From Mesorhizobium sp. M7A.F.Ca.US.008.03.1.1 (GTDB lineage Bacteria > Pseudomonadota > Alphaproteobacteria > Rhizobiales > Rhizobiaceae): a stretch of 64,000 bases of DNA. The notes under the pieces were generated by a model that worked only from the letters and a program-made list of their open reading frames with translations, was not told the origin of the DNA and ran no database searches. The DNA lies in assembly GCF_003997495.1 (NCBI RefSeq), contig NZ_RZRU01000002.1, forward strand, positions 470,559 to 534,558. Direction: 5' to 3'. This document shows positions 43,801 through 54,877 of this stretch, in pieces (within the stretch, counting starts at the first letter, position 1; every line of letters begins with the position of its first letter). Both the position numbers and the translations under genes were made by a program.

Positions 43801-43941
43801 AGTGCACCGTGGAGACGCTACGCCGGTAAAATAGCATCTTTGCCCGGGAAGGCTCGGTCCACCAAACCGCGGCCTCTTACGACAAGGGCCGCGCTCCCAT
43901 CACTGGAAACACGGCCCTGGCGTTAGGTCCTTGGGAGGACC

Positions 43942-43971
43942 GGTGCTCCGGCGCGGCCGCGCCGGAGCACC
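43942..43971 (-). terminator. 30-base perfect palindrome after katG
   Basis: A perfect 15-bp arm palindrome (GGTGCTCCGGCGCGG and its complement) about 10 bases downstream of the katG stop. It is very GC-rich but has no T run on the minus strand. Confidence 0.65.
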
Positions 43972-43981
43972 TTTAGCGATC

Positions 43982-46348
<2,367 letters not shown>

Positions 46349-46453
46349 TCACCAGGCGGTCCCGGCTGCTCCTCATCTTCGTTGCGACTCCTATAGCAAA
46401 GCCGCTTGATTAATTTAAGTTGGATTTCCTGATTACAGCGATAAGATGACATT

Positions 46454-47407
46454 ATGACAAACCTGACGCTGAAGCAGTTGCGTTATTTCGAGGCGCTGGC
46501 CCGACACAATCATTTCGGCCGGGCCGCCGATGCCTGCGCGATCTCGCAGCCCGCCATCTCGGTGCAGATCCGGGAGTTGGAGGAAACGCTGGGCACGGAG
46601 CTTTTCCAAAGAGGCCCACGCCAAGTCCGGCTGACCAATTTCGGCGAGGAATTCGCCTTGCGCGTTCGCGACATCCTGCGTTCGGTGGATGAGCTGACGG
46701 ATCTGGCCCGCGCCTCGCGCGACCGGCTGGTGGGACGGTTGCGCATCGGCGTGATCCCGACGATCGCACCCTACCTTCTGCCTGCCATCATCGGCAACCT
46801 CGCCCGCATGCATGACGGGCTCGATATCCACGTGCGCGAAACGCAGACGCAGAAGCTGATCCAGGAACTGGCCGACGGGCGGCTCGACGCGGCCATCGTT
46901 GCCTTGCCGGTGTCGGAACCCTCGCTGACGGAAATCGTGCTGTTTGCCGAGAACTTCGTGCTGGTCCGGCCCGGCGAGGATGAGGGAAAGCCGGTGCCCA
47001 ACCGCGAAATGCTGCGCGAGATGCGGCTGCTTCTGCTTGAGGAGGGCCATTGTTTTCGCGATCAGGCGCTGTCGTTCTGCAACATGCACTCGGCGCGCCC
47101 AAGGGAGTTGCTGGACGGCAGCTCGCTGTCGACCCTGGTGCAGATGGTCGGCGCCGGCGTCGGCGTCACCTTGATCCCCGAAATGGCCGTGCCGGTGGAG
47201 ACGCGCTCGGCGTCGGTCTCTATCGCCCACTTCGCCAACCCCCAACCTTCGCGGACCATCGGCATGATCTGGCGCAAGACAAGCCCGATCGCCAAACAGC
47301 TGCTGTTTATATCCGAAGTGGTTCGCCAAGCGGCCGAAGCATTGCGCGCGCAGCACAGTTCGGCATTGCTTGCGCAGCCTCTGAATCTACCGGCAGCGGC
47401 CCAATGA
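46454..47407 (+). CDS. oxyR: Hydrogen peroxide-inducible LysR-type activator OxyR
   Basis: A 317-residue LysR regulator. The winged helix (LTLKQLRYFEALARHNHFGRAADACAISQPAISVQIRELEETLG) leads to the redox domain. The sequence EEGHCFRDQALSFC matches the C199/C208 pair of E. coli OxyR, which forms a disulphide on contact with peroxide. It lies divergent from katG, with about 260 bases between. Confidence 0.95.
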   Translation: MTNLTLKQLRYFEALARHNHFGRAADACAISQPAISVQIRELEETLGTELFQRGPRQVRLTNFGEEFALRVRDILRSVDELTDLARASRDRLVGRLRIGVIPTIAPYLLPAIIGNLARMHDGLDIHVRETQTQKLIQELADGRLDAAIVALPVSEPSLTEIVLFAENFVLVRPGEDEGKPVPNREMLREMRLLLLEEGHCFRDQALSFCNMHSARPRELLDGSSLSTLVQMVGAGVGVTLIPEMAVPVETRSASVSIAHFANPQPSRTIGMIWRKTSPIAKQLLFISEVVRQAAEALRAQHSSALLAQPLNLPAAAQ

Positions 47408-47426
47408 AGGCTGGCTGACCGGATCG

Positions 47427-48149
47427 TCAGCCTGCCGCGTGGAACCGGATTTCGCCCTTGTTCAGGAAGCAGGTCTTGTTGAACAGCGACAGGTCCAGAG
47501 GGTTCGGTAACCGCACATCGCTGATATCGGGACATGGCTTCTTCACCGGATCGTATGACCGATCGATCTGCGAGATGAAGACGAGGATCAATCCCCTGTC
47601 GCGGGCAAAGGCCTTCAGCGTGCGAACCTGCGCCATCAGATCCGGGTTTTCCCGCTTCTGATCGAGCAGTTGCAGATAGTCTATGACCACCAGCGTACCG
47701 CGCGCCGCCGCCGCCAGCGTACCGACGATATAGTCGGCGCTGATGGCGTCGGAATTGTCGAACACGAACCGGTCGTTGAACTGCACCGGGTCCGCCCCGA
47801 TGGCGCGAAACTGGTCGAGCACATCCCGCTGCGTATACTCCAGCGTGAAGAACACACCGCGATGGCCTGATTTCATGGCTTCGACCGCGAGTTCGAGGCT
47901 CATCAGCGTCTTGCCGTGGCCAGGCCGGGCGCCGACCAGGACCAGGTCGCCAGGCGCCAGTTGCGCAAACAATCTGCCGGCAGGCGCCGCCTCGGTTGCC
48001 TCGGCTGCCTTGGCTGCAAGCAGGCTCCAGCTGCTGAAACCTTCTTCTGCCGCAACACGATCAAGCGCTTCGTGGAGCGCAATCTTGCTCTCGCGGGACA
48101 ACAGCCTGGCTTGACGCTTCAGATGGTAGATGGGCGCGGACAACTTCAT
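47427..48149 (-). CDS. Solitary DnaB-like RecA-fold ATPase
   Basis: A 240-residue protein. Residues 1-45 are a small helical domain (HLKRQARLLSRESKIALHEALDRVAAEEGFSSWSLLA). Residues 60-240 are a DnaB C-terminal-like RecA fold with Walker A GARPGHGKT, EYTQRD, Walker B LVVIDYLQLL and SQIDRS. It lacks the N-terminal DnaB domain and the primase-binding region, so it is not the replicative helicase. Such proteins are widespread in Rhizobiales under the name DNA helicase without a known role. A 10-bp inverted repeat lies 50 bases upstream. Confidence 0.87.
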   Translation of the reverse strand: MKLSAPIYHLKRQARLLSRESKIALHEALDRVAAEEGFSSWSLLAAKAAEATEAAPAGRLFAQLAPGDLVLVGARPGHGKTLMSLELAVEAMKSGHRGVFFTLEYTQRDVLDQFRAIGADPVQFNDRFVFDNSDAISADYIVGTLAAAARGTLVVIDYLQLLDQKRENPDLMAQVRTLKAFARDRGLILVFISQIDRSYDPVKKPCPDISDVRLPNPLDLSLFNKTCFLNKGEIRFHAAG

Positions 48150-48583
48150 TGCAAACCTCCTGGTGCGAGCCGTTTTCGCAATCCCTCCTTATGCCATGCC
48201 AAACCGCATACGGTTTGGCAGCTGTGCTCGAACAGTTGGTTCGGTGATGAGAGTGCCCCGCATGATTGATGCTTTCCCGGCGGAGGGAGGAGGCGTGGGC
48301 ACGCCAGAATCAGATGATAGCTCAATCCCTGCGTATCGAAAATCGCGGGCATTCAAAGATGCCGAGAAGTCCGCTGCAAGCCTGGCGCCAGCATCCCGGC
48401 GTAGGAGCGTTGGCGCGCGTCGACCCCCTTCATGGCTCTCCGTGCGGGCTTGCGGAGGGCGCGCTAAACAAAGGGTGCGCTAAACAAGATGTGTTTCGCC
48501 TGATAATGCGAGGCCATCTATGATCGACTCTCGCGGCAATACCGCAAGGAATCGCAAAACACTTCGACAGGAGAATTGATCCG
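48150..48583. other. Intergenic region between divergent genes
   Basis: 434 bases with no supported gene. It holds a perfect 10-bp hairpin (48197-48206 with 48211-48220, TGCCAAACCG/CGGTTTGGCA, loop CATA) close to the DnaB-like gene, a candidate operator, and two copies of GCGCTAAACAA at about 48460 and 48477. Confidence 0.6.
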
Positions 48584-49558
48584 GTGCGGTTGAGCTCTGT
48601 TTCTCTTGGCGTCGTCGCCAGCTTTTTCGTCGCCGCCATTGCCTTGACGATGTCGGCTCGATCCTTTGCCGCGCCATCCGATGTTCCCGCCTGGCTGCAG
48701 GCGCATGTCGGCGACAGCGACGGTCAGATCTCACGAGTGGTGCTGGAGCGAGCCCTCGCGCTTTACCGGAAGAAGGTCGCGCAAGGCGCCGTCAAGAACC
48801 CCTGCTACTTCGCCATGGATGCCACACGCCCCAGCGATCTGGGCAATGGCGTGCTTGGCCGTCGCTACTACGTCATCTGTGAAGCCAGCCAGTCGTTTCG
48901 CGCGATCTCGTCGGGCCATGGCAGCGGCCGGAATTTGAAAGGCGCCGTCGATTTTTCAAATGGCAGGCGGTGTGCGAAGAACTTCGGCAATGCGATGGAT
49001 TCGTCGTTGACCGCCGGCGGCGCCTATATGACCAGCGAGGCGAAAACCTCGTTCAAGGGCTATTACCGCACCGGTGCGAAAAAGGACGCGGTTTTCCAGC
49101 GCACCTTCATCCAGTTCGACGGCGAAGGCGAAGCCGCCAACGCCAGGCAGCGGGTGATCGGCGGTCACGCTGCCCAGGTGCTGCACGGTATGTGCCTGCG
49201 CAAAAGCCCGAACAGCTCGCATGCCGACCATGACGGCTTCGTGCCGTTCGGCAAGCTGGTGGACTATGCCGGCGGCCGCAGCAATGGCTGCACCAGCTGG
49301 TCGCCGGCGGATGCCCAGCAGATCATCTCGATGGTCAAGGACAATCCGACGACGCTCTATATCTACCCGGAATCGCGCGACATCGCCGCGGTCGCCAACC
49401 ATTCACAGCCGGGCGCCTACTGGAACACGTCCTGCCTGAAGGAAATCGGGACACCGAAATTCTGGCCGCGAAAGACCCTCGAGCCGATCATCTCCCAATA
49501 CCGGAAGGATCACCCGGCACCGCCGCCGCAGCCGCTGCCGATCTGCGAAGCGTCTTGA
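48584..49558 (+). CDS. Murein L,D-transpeptidase catalytic-domain family protein (YkuD_2)
   Basis: A 324-residue exported protein. It starts at GTG (48584) with AGGAG about 12 bases upstream and has a signal peptide to about residue 30 (SARSFA). The catalytic part has HADHDGFVPFGKLVDYAGGRSNGCTSW, whose SNGCTSW carries the expected nucleophilic Cys. It may form or modify 3-3 peptide cross-links in peptidoglycan. Cys-rich loops elsewhere may be disulphide-bonded in the periplasm. Confidence 0.87.
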   Translation: MRLSSVSLGVVASFFVAAIALTMSARSFAAPSDVPAWLQAHVGDSDGQISRVVLERALALYRKKVAQGAVKNPCYFAMDATRPSDLGNGVLGRRYYVICEASQSFRAISSGHGSGRNLKGAVDFSNGRRCAKNFGNAMDSSLTAGGAYMTSEAKTSFKGYYRTGAKKDAVFQRTFIQFDGEGEAANARQRVIGGHAAQVLHGMCLRKSPNSSHADHDGFVPFGKLVDYAGGRSNGCTSWSPADAQQIISMVKDNPTTLYIYPESRDIAAVANHSQPGAYWNTSCLKEIGTPKFWPRKTLEPIISQYRKDHPAPPPQPLPICEAS

Positions 49559-49925
49559 AGTCCGCATTGCACCGCCGCGTTGATTAAGACCGTGCTGCTT
49601 TATGTTCGGCGTGCGAACCGTATTGATCGGCAGCCCTTGCGACCCACCATCAATGATTCAATCCGATCTCCAAGGCAGCGCGCGAGTAGCTCCGGCGTCT
49701 CGCCTCTCTCCTGATGTCGCAACTCGAAACAGCTGTGTGCATACGGCCGGACGGATCAAGACTGGCTTAATGCTCTGGCCGGGAAAGAATTTCCGGCACC
49801 ACGTTCAGCCGATTGTGGCGGGTGGAACCAACGGCCTGCTACCGATGCGCGCCACGCTGCACCTTCAGCCTGTGTTCCGCGCTCGCCCAGCTTCGCGTCG
49901 CCTGAATCTAATGAAACGCGACGCT
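49559..49925. other. Intergenic region
   Basis: 367 bases between convergent genes. I see no gene, repeat or clear terminator in it. Reading frames here are short and do not resemble proteins. Confidence 0.5.
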
Positions 49926-50171
49926 TTAGTCGTCAGGGCGGTTCTTGTGGTGGACGCTTTCCTGATTTTTGCCGCGAAGGATGTTGCGGTCGTCCGGATC
50001 GACGAGGTCCGGTGTGTCGGTTCTCATGTCCGATCCCTTGCGCAGCGCTTCGCGTTCCGCCGCTGATCGTTTCAGATCCGCCTCCGCATCGAAATCCTTA
50101 CCGGCGTTCTTGGTGTTTTCCCGCTCTTCAATGATGCGAATTTGTTGATCGTGGGTTTTGCGTCCAGTCAT
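49926..50171 (-). CDS. Small hydrophilic protein, unknown function
   Basis: An 81-residue, highly charged protein (EERENTKNAGKDFDAEADLKRSAAEREALRKGSD) without signal peptide or membrane segment, predicted helical and partly disordered. GGAGGT precedes the ATG. A GGAAC-N18-TT element lies at 50268-50292 on its strand. I recognise the type from rhizobial stress gene lists but no defined family. Confidence 0.7.
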   Translation of the reverse strand: MTGRKTHDQQIRIIEERENTKNAGKDFDAEADLKRSAAEREALRKGSDMRTDTPDLVDPDDRNILRGKNQESVHHKNRPDD

Positions 50172-50267
50172 CGCTACCTCCGGCGTGTTCGTGTTGGCGC
50201 TCGAAAGTCACCGGCCCTCCCTAAGGTCGGGTCACGGCGCTTGCCTGTCCGGTGCCCTCGTGCTGAT

Positions 50268-50292
50268 AATGGCAAGGTGACGGGATCGTTCC
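50268..50292 (-). promoter_or_regulatory. Weak GGAAC-N18-TT promoter candidate
   Basis: On the minus strand GGAAC, 18 bases, TT, with the -10 reading CATT. It is about 97 bases before the small gene at 50171, farther than the other candidates. Confidence 0.35.
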
Positions 50293-50450
50293 GAAGGCGT
50301 CGAACAAGCTTTCGCCAGATGGCTCGGTTCGGACCGGCGCTCACGTTGAGGCAGGCTCCGGCTGCCGCCCGCTCTTCTAAACCATGGCGTCTTTTGAACC
50401 TTCGGCGACCGTCGGACTGCGCCGGGCGGCCTTTTCTCTCGGGCTCCAGC

Positions 50451-51242
50451 TCAGCGCAGAAAATCGACCACTGCCTGGATGAACTCTGCCGGATACTCGA
50501 TGTTCGACAGATGGACCGCGGGCAGCACTAGCAGCTTCGCGCCGGGCACCGCCGCGGCAATCATCTCACCGTGGCTGGCTGCTGTCACCGTGTCGTGCTG
50601 ACCGGCGATCACCAGCGTCGGCCGGGGTATCAGTGCTACGGTGCGGCGAAGATCCGCGTCGCGAACCGCCGCGAACAGACCCGCCAGGCCCTGCCGGTCG
50701 ATAGCCAGCAGCATGGTGCGAAAATCTTCGACCACGGACTCGTTGGCGGCAACCATCGACGCGGGGAACCAGTTGCTCAGGAACGTCTCGGCGGTTTTCG
50801 ACATGTCCGGCGCCTGTCGCACGGTGGCAATCCGTTCGTCGAAATAGCTTGCCGGCGCCAGATGGGACGAGGTGTTGCTCAGGATCAACCGGTCGATCCG
50901 CTCAGGCGCATGGATGCCGAGCCACTGCGCTACGAACCCGCCAAGTGACAGGCCAAGGAAATGTACGCGTTGCAGCTCGAGCGCATCGAGCAGCTCGATG
51001 ACGTCGCGGCCAAGCCGGTCGAGCGAGTAAGCACCGACCGGAACGCTTGATCCGCCATGGCCTCGAAAGTCGTAACGCAGGACACGGAAATGCTTCGACA
51101 ATTCGCCGATCTGCCTGTCCCACATGTGCAGCGTGGTGCCGATGGAATTTGACAACACCAGCACCGGCTTGCTTGCCTCGCCGTCGAAGCGGTAGGCGAT
51201 GCGCGTGCCGTCGCCCGTTGTGACGAAATTCAGCTTGTTCAT
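50451..51242 (-). CDS. Alpha/beta hydrolase, 3-oxoadipate enol-lactonase (PcaD)-like
   Basis: A 263-residue hydrolase. Fold landmarks are DFRGHGGSSVP, the nucleophile elbow GLSLGGFVAQ (Ser about residue 98), a late Asp in IAGQHDTVT and His in PAVHLSNIEYP. The text LSNSIGTTLHMWDRQI is near that of PcaD, which opens 3-oxoadipate enol-lactone in the protocatechuate path. No other pca genes are adjacent, so the role is tentative. It is divergent from a LysR regulator. Confidence 0.88.
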   Translation of the reverse strand: MNKLNFVTTGDGTRIAYRFDGEASKPVLVLSNSIGTTLHMWDRQIGELSKHFRVLRYDFRGHGGSSVPVGAYSLDRLGRDVIELLDALELQRVHFLGLSLGGFVAQWLGIHAPERIDRLILSNTSSHLAPASYFDERIATVRQAPDMSKTAETFLSNWFPASMVAANESVVEDFRTMLLAIDRQGLAGLFAAVRDADLRRTVALIPRPTLVIAGQHDTVTAASHGEMIAAAVPGAKLLVLPAVHLSNIEYPAEFIQAVVDFLR

Positions 51243-51307
51243 GATGAAAATTCCTTCTGGAACGTTTGAATGAGGCCAAACGTAGCCGAGGGACAATTTT
51301 GTTGATA

Positions 51308-51333
51308 TTACAAAGGTAGGACAATCTTTGTAA
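51308..51333. promoter_or_regulatory. LysR-type dyad between the PcaD-like and LysR genes
   Basis: A perfect 8-bp inverted repeat TTACAAAG-N10-CTTTGTAA, just before the LysR start at 51342 and about 70 bases upstream of the divergent hydrolase gene. Confidence 0.7.
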
Positions 51334-51341
51334 AAACCGTC

Positions 51342-52316
51342 ATGGCCGAATTCACCCTCCACGACCTTCAGTGCTTCGATGCGGTGGTTCGCACCGGAGG
51401 CTTTCAGCCTGCGGCGGCCGTGCTGCATCGCTCGCATCCTGCGGTATTCGCTGCCGTCGCCAAGCTGGAGCGACAGCTCGACCTTAGCCTCCTGGACCGC
51501 AGCGGCTATCGCGTGCGTCCGACCGAGGCGGGGCTGTCGTTCCACCGCCGAGCGCTATCGCTGCTGCGCGAGCTGGAGGGTTTGCGCGTCCATGCCGCCC
51601 AGTTGGCGATGGGTGAGGAAAGCGAGATCCATGTGGTGATAGGCGACCTGTGCCCGCGTCCGCAGGTTCTGGGCATGCTCGGGCGGTTCTTCGCACAGTG
51701 CCCCGGCACGCGCCTGCATCTGCATTTCGAAGCGGTGGGCGGCCCATGGGAGCGTCTCTTCGATGACGAAGCCGATCTGATCCTGCACTGGGTCGACAAG
51801 GGCGATGCGCGGGTGGAATGGGTCGATCTGTGCAAGGTGTCCTTCATTCCCGTGGTGACGCCGGGCTTTCTGCCCGAGCGTATCGAGCAGCCGATCGCCC
51901 TGGACCAGATGCAGGCACTCACCCAATGCGTCATGCGTGACAGCGCCCGCCATTCCCCACAACAAAACTATTCGCTGATCGAAGGCGCGCCGCAATGTCT
52001 CGTCGCCGACCAGGGCATGAAGAAGGAGATCATCCTGCAGGGCCTTGGCTGGGGCCACCTGCCCCGCTTCCTGATCGAGGACGAACTGCAGGACGGGCGC
52101 CTGCAATCCATTGCCGGCCGTCATCTGCCGGGCCGCACCGACGAACTGGTGGTGGCGCGGCGCCGCGACCGGCCGCATGGGCCGATCGCGAACCGGCTGT
52201 GGGATCATATCCAGCAAGAAGCGCCGGCATTGCGCCGCGCGTTGCAGCCGAGGAGGCCCGCCGGACAGCTACCGACCAACCAATCGCGAAAGAAGCAAGT
52301 GGAAATCGGTCGTTAA
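51342..52316 (+). CDS. LysR-family transcriptional regulator
   Basis: A 324-residue regulator. The N-terminal winged helix (LHDLQCFDAVVRTGGFQPAAAVLHRSHPAVFAAVAKLERQLDLSLLDR) is typical. The effector part (GLGWGHLPRFLIEDEL) fits LysR. It probably controls the divergent PcaD-like hydrolase through the dyad at 51308. The last 40 residues are basic and Pro/Arg-rich. Confidence 0.92.
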   Translation: MAEFTLHDLQCFDAVVRTGGFQPAAAVLHRSHPAVFAAVAKLERQLDLSLLDRSGYRVRPTEAGLSFHRRALSLLRELEGLRVHAAQLAMGEESEIHVVIGDLCPRPQVLGMLGRFFAQCPGTRLHLHFEAVGGPWERLFDDEADLILHWVDKGDARVEWVDLCKVSFIPVVTPGFLPERIEQPIALDQMQALTQCVMRDSARHSPQQNYSLIEGAPQCLVADQGMKKEIILQGLGWGHLPRFLIEDELQDGRLQSIAGRHLPGRTDELVVARRRDRPHGPIANRLWDHIQQEAPALRRALQPRRPAGQLPTNQSRKKQVEIGR

Positions 52317-52361
52317 TGACCGGCCGTGCAATGCCAGAACCTCTCGGTTCCCGTCCAGCGA

Positions 52362-52676
52362 TCACTTCTTGACATATGCTCCAGGCTGGCGGCCGCTCTT
52401 CGGAGCCTTGGCGTCCTTTGAACGCTCCGCGATAGCGGGGCCGGCCCCGGACGTCTTTTCGGTGCCGGCGCTCGGCCTGGCTTGCCGCGGCGGGTTTTGT
52501 CCGTCCGACTGGCGGGTTCGGTCTTCCACTTCACCCACCCTGCGGGTGAGCCCCATTCCGCCGGCGGGCTTCTTGTTGGCGGCCGCATCCTGGGAGAATT
52601 CATCGGAAACGTCGGCATCGGTCTTTGCCGGATATTTCGTCGCGCCGGTTTCATAGCGGGTTTCGTTCTCAGTCAT
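52362..52676 (-). CDS. Small disordered hydrophilic protein, unknown function
   Basis: A 104-residue protein rich in Thr, Lys, Asp and Gly (MTENETRYETGATKYPAKTD, then RTRQSDGQNPPRQARPSAGTEK) and probably disordered. GGAGAG precedes the ATG at 52676. A GGAAC-N16-TGTT promoter candidate lies at 52704-52728. This suits a desiccation- or stress-induced protein, but no family is recognised. Confidence 0.7.
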   Translation of the reverse strand: MTENETRYETGATKYPAKTDADVSDEFSQDAAANKKPAGGMGLTRRVGEVEDRTRQSDGQNPPRQARPSAGTEKTSGAGPAIAERSKDAKAPKSGRQPGAYVKK

Positions 52677-52703
52677 GACATCTCTCCAATTGCATGACGG
52701 ATA

Positions 52704-52728
52704 AACATCTCGGCGGTATCCGAGTTCC
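52704..52728 (-). promoter_or_regulatory. Candidate EcfG/RpoE2-type promoter
   Basis: On the minus strand GGAAC, 16 bases, TGTT, 28 bases before the ATG at 52676. It fits GGAAC-N18-TT. Confidence 0.5.
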
Positions 52729-52808
52729 AATTCCTGCACTTGGAGTCCAGACGGACCTGGATTAGGGGAGCGCCCGGTGGGTCGTCCAAGCGACGAGATG
52801 AGAGCACC

Positions 52809-53258
52809 CTACTGCAGCAGCCCCTTGACGATGCCGCTCGCCTTGCCGAAATCCATCTGGCCGGCATATTTCTGTTTCAGCGCGGCGATCACTTTGCCCA
52901 TGTCCTTCTGGCTGGCCGCACCCGTCGCCGCTATCGCCTCACGCGCCGCCACTGTTATCGCCGCATCGTCCAATTGTGTCGGCAGGAAGGTGCGGATGAT
53001 CTCCATCTCGCTGCGCTCCTGCGCGGCCAGTTCCGGCCGTTTGCCGTCGTCGAAGGCTTTGGCGGATTCCTCGCGCTGCTTCACCATCTTGGCCAGGATC
53101 TGCAGGATCTCCTCGTCGCTGGCCGGCTCCTTGGCCGAACCGCGATTGGCGATGTCGCGGTCGTGAATGGCGGCCTGGATCAGCCGCAATGTCGGCAGCC
53201 GGTGCTTGTCCTGCGCCTTCATCGCGCTCTTCAGGGATTCGGCGATTTTGCCGCGCAT
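52809..53258 (-). CDS. GatB/YqeY-domain protein
   Basis: A 149-residue helical protein matching YqeY: IAESLKSAMKAQDKHRLPTLRLIQAAIHDRDI, then EEILQILAKMVKQREESAKAFDDGKRPELAAQERSEMEIIRTFLPTQL and MGKVIAALKQKYAGQMDFGKASGIVK. The domain is related to the tRNA-binding tail of GatB, but the stand-alone form has no firm function. AAGGAG precedes the ATG. It is divergent from carA, a common alphaproteobacterial arrangement. Confidence 0.92.
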   Translation of the reverse strand: MRGKIAESLKSAMKAQDKHRLPTLRLIQAAIHDRDIANRGSAKEPASDEEILQILAKMVKQREESAKAFDDGKRPELAAQERSEMEIIRTFLPTQLDDAAITVAAREAIAATGAASQKDMGKVIAALKQKYAGQMDFGKASGIVKGLLQ

Positions 53259-53535
53259 GGTGCATTCTCCTTCCATCGGCGCGGACAATAGCGCCGGGGG
53301 CGAGCCAAGGCAAACCCTGATATGTCGTGGCAAGCCACTGATTTTGCTAAGCGAAATAAAACATGGCGGCATTTCGCATGATCATTGACCGCCCTGCCCC
53401 CTTCCCCTATGTACTGGGCCTTGCATGAACTGAAGCTTGACTGCGTGGAAGCTGCGAAATCGCTGCTTGGCGCCGTTTGCTGCGCGGATGGCCCGCCGGG
53501 CCTATGGAAGCGCACAGCCCGATAGGAGTGCCGCC

Positions 53536-54753
53536 ATGGCCGAGATGACCGCCGCCTCGACGCCCGCCTGGGCAACGGAAAAGCCGACCGCCCTTCTGGT
53601 GCTGGCCGACGGCACCGTCATCGAAGGTCGCGGCCTGGGCGCCACCGGCTCCGCTGTCGCTGAAGTCTGCTTCAACACGGCGCTCACCGGCTACCAGGAA
53701 ATCCTCACCGACCCATCCTATGCCGGCCAGATCGTCACCTTCACCTTTCCGCATATCGGCAACATCGGCACCAATGACGAGGACATCGAGGACCTCAATC
53801 CGGCCGCCCGTGCCGGCGCCGTCGGCGCCGTGTTCAAGGCCGATGTCACCAACCCGTCCAACTACCGCGCCGGAACCGGTCTCGACCAGTGGCTGAAGAA
53901 GCGCGGCATCGTCGCACTGTCGGGCATCGACACCCGCGCACTGACCGCGCTGATCCGTGAAAAGGGCATGCCCAACGCCGTCATCGCGCATGCGCCCGAT
54001 GGCGTCTTCAACCTCGACGATCTGAAGCGCCGCGCCGCCGCATGGTCGGGCCTGATCGGCCTCGACCTCGCCAAGGAGGTCACGTCGGGCCAGTCTTCGG
54101 TCTGGCGCGAGACGCCGTGGGTTTGGAACGAAGGCTTTGGCGAACAGGCTGAGCCCTCCATGCATGTCGTTGCCATCGACTATGGCGTCAAGCGCAACAT
54201 ATTGCGCCTGCTCGCCGGCCTCGGCGCCAAGGTCACCGTGGTGCCGGCCAAGACCGGCGCCGAAGAAATCCTTGCCATGCAGCCGGACGGCATTTTTCTC
54301 TCCAACGGCCCCGGCGACCCGGAAGCCACTGGCGACTATGCCGTGCCGGTCATCCAGGACCTGCTGAAGACCGACATCCCGGTGTTCGGCATCTGCCTCG
54401 GCCACCAGATGCTGGCGCTGGCGCTGGGCGGCAGGACCGCCAAGATGCATCAGGGCCATCACGGCGCCAACCATCCGGTCAAGGACCACACCACCGGCAA
54501 GGTCGAGATCGTCTCGATGAACCACGGCTTTGCCGTCGATGCCGACTCGCTGCCATCAGGCGTCGAGGAAACCCATGTCTCGCTGTTCGACGGTTCGAAC
54601 TGCGGCATCACGCTGACCGGACGGCCGGTGTTCTCGGTCCAGCATCACCCTGAGGCTTCACCCGGCCCGCAGGATTCGCACTATCTGTTCCGCCGCTTCG
54701 TCAATTTGATCCGCGAAAAGCGCGGCGAGGAATTGCTGGCCGAGCGGGCCTGA
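53536..54753 (+). CDS. carA: Carbamoyl-phosphate synthase small subunit
   Basis: A 405-residue glutaminase subunit. The N-terminal domain (ALLVLADGTVIEGRGLGATGSAVAEVCFNTALTGYQEILTDPSYAGQI) and the C-terminal class I amidotransferase are both present, with the nucleophile in GICLGHQMLALALGG and His/Glu in QHHPEASPGPQDS. It supplies ammonia from glutamine to CarB for arginine and pyrimidine synthesis. TAGGAG precedes the ATG at 53536. carB is not in the window. Confidence 0.97.
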   Translation: MAEMTAASTPAWATEKPTALLVLADGTVIEGRGLGATGSAVAEVCFNTALTGYQEILTDPSYAGQIVTFTFPHIGNIGTNDEDIEDLNPAARAGAVGAVFKADVTNPSNYRAGTGLDQWLKKRGIVALSGIDTRALTALIREKGMPNAVIAHAPDGVFNLDDLKRRAAAWSGLIGLDLAKEVTSGQSSVWRETPWVWNEGFGEQAEPSMHVVAIDYGVKRNILRLLAGLGAKVTVVPAKTGAEEILAMQPDGIFLSNGPGDPEATGDYAVPVIQDLLKTDIPVFGICLGHQMLALALGGRTAKMHQGHHGANHPVKDHTTGKVEIVSMNHGFAVDADSLPSGVEETHVSLFDGSNCGITLTGRPVFSVQHHPEASPGPQDSHYLFRRFVNLIREKRGEELLAERA

Positions 54754-54877
54754 TCCTTTTAGGGCTGCTGGCTATAATATCGCTGTCGGCGGGCGGCGCT
54801 GTCGAGCAGACGCGAGGCGCCGAAGACCAACCGCGACAGCGACAGTCCGTCCCGAGTCAGCGCAATGCGACTGTGAC

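Noticed and set aside
46380..46453. OxyR-binding ATAG-N7-CTAT tetrad before oxyR
   Set aside because: Only fragments such as CTATAG are present, with spacing unlike the consensus, so I do not call a site.
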